The position numbers and the translations under genes are program-made. A stretch of DNA of 64,000 nucleotides from the NCBI RefSeq assembly GCF_037975245.1, contig NC_092579.1, positions 18,287,678-18,351,677 of the forward strand. Reading direction: 5' to 3'. Under the pieces are notes generated by a model that saw nothing but the letters and a program-made list of their open reading frames with translations, was not told the DNA's origin and did no database searches. This DNA is from Apostichopus japonicus. Taxonomy: Eukaryota > Echinodermata > Holothuroidea > Aspidochirotida > Stichopodidae. The stretch's first letter is position 1; every line of letters starts with the position of its first letter. Below are positions 59,701-64,000 of the stretch, one piece after another.

Positions 59701-61868
59701 TTCCCCCTTATTCAAGGGGCGCGTGCTCCGTGAGACTGCATCGCGCGCAGCGTCCTTCTGCTATCTGGATCAGTCAATATGTATATGGTTACTATTTTGT
59801 TCGTGTGGCCCATCCATTTTAGAAGCAGACTAATTGATCTATAACTTTAGATGTTGAACTTGGATGTCCAGTCACTTTGACATATGTCTCACTAGTAAAT
59901 TGTCGCCAAGAGACCCTTTTGGGGGTGGTGTGTGTGTGTGGGGGGGGGGCCTGTTACCTGTCAGAAATAAAGGCAGAGGAACTTAAAACAGAAGAACATT
60001 GCTTGATAATATTCGCAACTTCCGTTCAGCCTATGCATATTCTATACTTTATGAGATGTAATTAAGCCATTATGCATGGCAGGAAGATTCAACGACTCAC
60101 ATAGCGTCTAATTATTAACTATACTAATTAATTAAACACGAATGAATCAGACTGGCTGTGTCTTCTGCTGAAGTTGTTGCGTGCGGGGAAAATTTTCCTT
60201 CATTACACAGCTAACCTTTTAAATAAAAGGAATTGACTGTGATATTGTGTTACGTTAATATGTATTCAATTCTGTTGAAATATTCATATGTAATTTTATT
60301 TTGTTTCACATCCAAATTTTTTCCATTCTTAATTGTAAACGTGGCAAAATCGATAATTAAAACTAATTTATCAAATTGACCTCCTTTTTTTGTTTAGACT
60401 AATATTAAAATCATATTTATATATTCATCAGGCTCAGCGTCTTGCATCCTAGAGCTGTTCGAACCGAGCGTCCCATGAAGGTTTTTGAATCACGTGATTA
60501 CCAGGATCACGTGCGACTGACTGAAAAAGTTGATGAAGTCACGAATAAAATGTTTCAGGAACGACTTGATCAATTCGCAAATGCATTTAAGCCGGAAGGT
60601 CAAGCACAAGATCCGGAAGAGGTAGGCCATTAATTATTGCATTACTCACGCGCATTTGATCGCCCAAATATTCGCAACTATTATACTGAAGCGAATTGGG
60701 CAAACCTTCATGGACAGTGCTGCTCAATTTGTTAAAGGCCAATGAATACGTTGAAATCCTTTAAAACTACGTTATCAAGTGTTCGCTATGCAGACTATAG
60801 TGTCGTAAGTACGTAACTACCCCGGGCTAGTTCAATGTACGGCAGTGGCGTAGGAAGGTACTTTTGAGTGGGGGGGGGCTGAAGTTGATGGCCGGCCTGG
60901 GGGAGGGGTCTAAGGGGAGGGGGTGTCCCCCTTTGGATTTTTTTTTGCATTTCCAGGTGGCCTCAGATGCAATTTGGTGCAATATAGCACACTTCAACCC
61001 ACCCACTCCATTTTGTATATAATTTTGCATTTTCACCTGGCCTTAGATGCAATTTGGTGCTCCAAATGAGATTTTTTTTCTCATTTGGAAATGAAAAAGG
61101 GGTTTTCTGACTTGCGAAGCGGGGGGGGCGGAATGATACTTCCGCCCCTCCACATTTTTCACCGGGGGGGCTGGCGCCCCCCCCCAGCCCCCCCGGTTCC
61201 TACGCCCTTGATGTACGGTACTGTGGCACTATCAGAATTACTTCCGAGCCAAATCTCAAAACTAATGTACAGTAAGCATAACGTCACATTACATCGAATT
61301 TTGAAGACAATTAACTACTGAATGATACACAAACGCTAAACACTAAACGGTTGTAACTATATAGTTTGGAAAGAATTACGGATTAACAATATGGCAGTAT
61401 AGCAAATCTATATTAGTAACATACAAGTACTATTTACATATCTATCTATCTATATATGTGTGTGTATATTTGAGAATTCAGTACAGTGCCAAAACTTCCA
61501 GCCTCTACCGGGGTTCGAACCCGGGACTCCCGCTTTATATATATTTAGCTAACACCCTAACCAACTAGGCCATTCTATCGGTTTGTTAAATCGCCGACCA
61601 AATTCCTAGTACAACGATTACGCATATCTTTCAGTAACATAATAATTTAACACATTAATGTCATTTATTATGTCATTTATTCTTGTTACATTGTTTTCCC
61701 ATTGCTTAGACGGCCAAAATAATCAAAGATATCACTGAAAAAGAAGAACCATTCGCAGTCTACCAATCAGACCAGATAGGTGTTTACGTCGCCAGCACAT
61801 TCTACAAAGATACAACAGGAGAAGCCCTTGTAAAACACGTTAGGAGTACCCTGGAGCATACCAACTGA
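56738..61868 (+). CDS. Short-chain dehydrogenase, RDH8/17-beta-HSD1-like, five exons
   Basis: Exons are 56,738-57,005, 57,849-58,028, 58,454-58,550, 60,432-60,621 and 61,710-61,868, giving 297 residues (RDH8 is about 310). All junctions are GT-AG and keep frame. The family uses NAD(P)(H) to oxidise or reduce retinoids or steroids. Visible motifs are the cofactor loop TGCSFGLG (residues 10-17), NNA (91-93, Val instead of the usual Gly at 94), structural Asn116, catalytic Ser144 in IISIGS, and Lys162 in GSKCALESL. Tyr157 is five residues before Lys162 rather than four, and Phe158 stands at the YxxxK tyrosine position. The usual PG after strand 6 is replaced by LHPRAVRTE. The start is the first ATG after a splice-acceptor-like ACACACAG, so a 5' UTR exon is likely. 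The SDR fold is secure, activity and substrate are not. Confidence 0.85.
58655..58800 (-). mobile_element. Penelope-like terminal fragment in SDR intron 3
   Basis: On the minus strand, CAGCCTCTGAAGAAGATCC is followed by GCTAAGATCGAAACGTCAGG. This CTGAAGA...hairpin...CGAAACG arrangement is common in Penelope-like element ends and resembles a decayed hammerhead core. No coding part remains. Confidence 0.4.
58759..58786. repeat. Perfect 11-bp inverted repeat in SDR intron 3
   Basis: AATAAGGTTGA and TCAACCTTATT are separated by six bases. A further GAGGTTGAATGAGCCC follows, so three related arms are present. Confidence 0.75.
58800..60431. other. SDR intron 3, remainder
   Basis: No gene recognised. 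Contains a C-rich tract near 59,672, a (TG)n/G-run tract near 59,927-59,948, and unique AT-rich sequence. Confidence 0.5.
60843..61210. mobile_element. hAT-type MITE, 368 bp, in SDR intron 4
   Basis: Ends are CAGTGGCGTAGGAAGG and GGTTCCTACGCCCTTG, imperfect inverted repeats. An exact 8-bp duplication ATGTACGG flanks it (60,835-60,842 and 61,211-61,218). The interior is G/C-run rich with an internal repeat of GGCCTYAGATGCAATTTGGT (60,958 and 61,040). No transposase. Confidence 0.93.
61495..61585 (-). repeat. tRNA-derived sequence (SINE head or pseudo-tRNA)
   Basis: On the minus strand, TGGCCTAGTTGGTTAGGG (A-box-like) is followed by GGGTTCGAACCCCGG, a perfect B box and T arm. The expected acceptor-stem strands do not pair and the middle is a TA-rich stretch, so this is not a functional tRNA gene. 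No SINE body shared with the other two SINEs is seen. Confidence 0.55.
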
Positions 61869-62179
61869 CCTTTGACCCTGTTCTTTAAAGTCCGGGGCAG
61901 ATAATACGCAATTAACGTAATTTAAAGGGGACATCAGCCAAACCATCAGCTATGGCGTACCAGGCATAGAAATCTTTGTCAAGAACAACTCAACCGCAAA
62001 CCTGGAAAATACTATTTTCCAGATGTGATATATCCTAGTTTTAAAAGTATCTTGGAGATGACATTCGTAAATCTGTGATATTATAATACCAATATTATAT
62101 GTAACCTGGTAATTTCCCTTCCCCTGCTTTTTTTTTCATACTTTCAATGTAGATTGTTTACAGTGTTGGCATCGAAACA

Positions 62180-62185
62180 AATAAA
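62180..62185 (+). promoter_or_regulatory. Polyadenylation signal of the SDR gene
   Basis: AATAAA about 310 bp after the stop codon at 61,866-61,868. It lies in plausible 3' UTR sequence, before the MITE cluster. Confidence 0.5.
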
Positions 62186-62258
62186 TGCCCATCATTAGCT
62201 CATGTTAAGAGCCGCAATATTTTAGATTCAGCATTTTACAAAACCCATCACCAAATAG

Positions 62259-62554
62259 CAGGCGCGTAGCCAAGGGGGGCGAAGGGGGCAGCCGGCCCCC
62301 CCCCCCCCTTGAGCATATTTTTCAAATTTTGTTTTAATGTTTTTATGATATCGCAAGTATTTTCAAACGAGAAAATGTTAAGATGCAAGTCAAAAGGCCC
62401 GGGAAGTGCCATTTCCAGCGATCTGGGAGGCATTTTCAGTCAAAATTTTCTTGTACGCTTCGCGCCAACTCATGGTGGCGCTACGCTTAGATAATTTGCA
62501 ATGCCGAATCTACAGTTTCGCCCCTCCCTTGGCAAATTCCTGGCTACGCGCCTG
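62259..62554. mobile_element. hAT-type MITE, 296 bp
   Basis: Ends are CAGGCGCGTAGCCA and CTGGCTACGCGCCTG, flanked by an exact 8-bp duplication CCAAATAG (62,251-62,258 and 62,555-62,562). Its right half (CATTTCCAGCGATCTGGGAG, TTGTACGCTTCGCGCCAAC) matches, in reverse, the elements at 62,656 and 63,863. No transposase. Confidence 0.94.
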
Positions 62555-62655
62555 CCAAATAGTAAAAACATTGTTATTAATAATTCAAAACGATTCAAAA
62601 TATGAAACACTTGTAGCTCGATGATTTAGACTTCAGTCTGTGATATCTCACAAAA

Positions 62656-62860
62656 CAGGCGCGTATCCAGGATTTTCTAACCCGGGGGGCGCGAATTACT
62701 ATCTAAGCGGAGCGCCACCATCGGTTGGCGCGGAGCGTACAAGAAAATTTCTGGCTTTGATACCCCCCAGATCACCGGAAATGACACTTCTCGGGCTTGA
62801 AAATGACCAACCAAATGTACACTTTTGCCTGAGAACCAAGTATTTCTCAATTTTTTTTCC
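62656..62860 (+). mobile_element. hAT-type MITE, left end only
   Basis: Starts CAGGCGCGTATCCAGG and carries the family's subterminal block CTATCTAAGCGGAGCGCC, TTGGCGCGGAGCGTACAAG, CAGATCACCGGAAATGAC. No matching right terminus or copy of the preceding 8 bp (TCACAAAA) was found before the window ends. It is either a solo end or a longer element whose right boundary is lost. The end coordinate is only where clear similarity stops. Confidence 0.65.
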
Positions 62861-63330
62861 ATCCATAACCTTTTTGAAGATTGTCACCAGTCACACATCA
62901 TGTTCGACCTCATTGCATGTCCTATGGATCATTGCTTTTGTAGGCGATTCTACGTTACGGCCCACAATATCCGAAAGCCCCACTTTTCAAGGTTTTAAGC
63001 CCATTATTTGTTAAGAATTTGAAAATTCACATTTCTCGTGAATAAAAATCACTTGAAAACATACCCATAATGTTGCACAAAATTCAATCTATGGACAACC
63101 AATAGGGAAAAACCTCCTTGAACCCCTAATAGACAGGTACAAATTGCACGAGTAGAGGAAAGTATGATGAAGAATGTTGGTGAGGAAATTTTGGAAAATT
63201 CAGACACAGTTAATTTATTGGTGTACAAATATTAAAACCTCTTATTATGGCTATTATAAAACTTGGTTGAAGGAAATGAAAAATAGCAGATATTTCCGAT
63301 ATCAGGTATATCGAAACCGAACACTACACA

Positions 63331-63761
63331 CATAGGCGTAGGTCCCGTAGGAGGCGGGGCTGCAGCCCCCACCCCCCGCCCCGCAACCATTTTTTCGGGC
63401 ACCTACTGAGAGAAAAATAAATAGCAATGAATAGCTTAAAAATGATCTCCTTAATTGGTAATTAAAATAAAGTTCTAAGATTGGCCGACATTACTACTGT
63501 AAAAGAGAGTTTGACATAAATGGATCTGTATGGTTTTTCTCCATCTACATAAGACATTTGGTTGTTTACATTAGCATCCGGCGGTATACTGTGCTACTTT
63601 CACGGACCGTAAGGTACACGAAGCCATGCAATGTAATGACCGATGCTTGCTTATATGATATTGGCATCGATATGTTGAACGCGCGCAAAGCGCGCGAAAA
63701 ATTTTGGCTTTTTTTTCGGGCAAGTCGTTACAGCCCCAAATCCAATTGGGCTACGCCTTCG
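63331..63761. mobile_element. hAT-type MITE, 431 bp
   Basis: Flanked by the exact 8-bp duplication ACTACACA (63,323-63,330 and 63,762-63,769). Ends are CATAGGCGTAGG and GGCTACGCCTTCG, imperfect inverted repeats. About 130 bp near its right end (TGCTTATATGATATTGGC, CGGGCAAGTCGTTACAGCC) are shared with the 752-bp element at 15,301-16,052. Confidence 0.85.
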
Positions 63762-63862
63762 ACTACACACATAGACAGTTTTTGAGGCTGTTCATCGTGG
63801 AACAGGCATTTCAATGCTCACTGATATGATGTTATATCTGCTCTTTGCTTTACAAATTCGAG

Positions 63863-64000
63863 CAGGCGTGTAGCGAGTAATTGCCAAGGGAGGGGCGAAG
63901 CCTGTATGCAAACTATCTAAGCGAAGCGCCACCATGAGTTGGCGCGAAGCGTACAAGAAAAATTTTGGCCGAAAATGCCTCCCAGATCGCTGGAAATGAC
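63863..64000 (+). mobile_element. hAT-type MITE, cut by the window end
   Basis: Starts CAGGCGTGTAGCGAG and carries the same subterminal block as 62,656 (CTATCTAAGCGAAGCGCC, TTGGCGCGAAGCGTACAAG, CCCAGATCGCTGGAAATGAC). It is closest to the reverse complement of the right half of 62,259-62,554. Its right end lies outside the window. Confidence 0.8.

Noticed and set aside
61495-61585. Functional tRNA gene
   Set aside because: The T arm and B box are perfect, but the acceptor strands do not pair and the anticodon region is a TA-rich stretch.

Overview
The window looks like AT-rich nuclear DNA from an animal, most likely a marine invertebrate deuterostome; an echinoderm such as a sea cucumber is my best guess. 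The reasons are spliced GT-AG genes, a 7TM gustatory-receptor-like gene, a retinol-dehydrogenase/17-beta-HSD-type SDR, CR1/Jockey-like and Penelope-like retroelements, tRNA-derived SINEs and many small hAT-type elements with 8-bp target duplications. No prokaryotic features were seen. The species assignment is inference.

Layout. 1-10,460: arrays of a ~197-bp satellite interrupted by a second repeat block, with a ~3.3-kb stretch duplicated in tandem. 10,461-11,906: a 96-bp dimer and an old ~640-bp tandem duplication, cut by a LINE. 11,907-15,058: a degraded non-LTR retrotransposon. 15,255-16,319: a SINE split by a 752-bp hAT-type MITE. 17,240-18,220: an inverted-subrepeat element. 19,481-20,335 and 37,071-38,340: paired dispersed repeats carrying a 28-bp quasi-palindrome. 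22,198-33,364: about 11 kb of a 45-bp satellite built on that palindrome, in seven arrays separated by ~700-bp spacers. 33,560-36,684: a three-exon candidate gustatory-receptor-like gene with two frame breaks. 38,341-46,430: a second large satellite of ~42-bp submonomers, with remnants to 49,860. 48,531-49,737: a transposon remnant. 50,040-50,385: a 21-bp minisatellite. 54,700-55,288: a Penelope-like 3' end. 56,738-61,868: a five-exon SDR gene. 62,259-64,000: a cluster of hAT-type MITEs.

Only two host genes can be supported: the receptor-like gene (probably broken, or containing assembly indels) and the SDR gene (an intact 297-residue reading frame when spliced, but with an unusual active site). 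The long open frames inside the satellites are by-products of repeat periods divisible by three and are not annotated as genes. The strongest candidate for something undescribed is the 45-bp palindromic satellite. It is open on both strands, has a recurring spacer and recurring edge units, and has dispersed relatives that may be its source. The well-bounded hAT MITE family is the most securely resolved mobile-element result.
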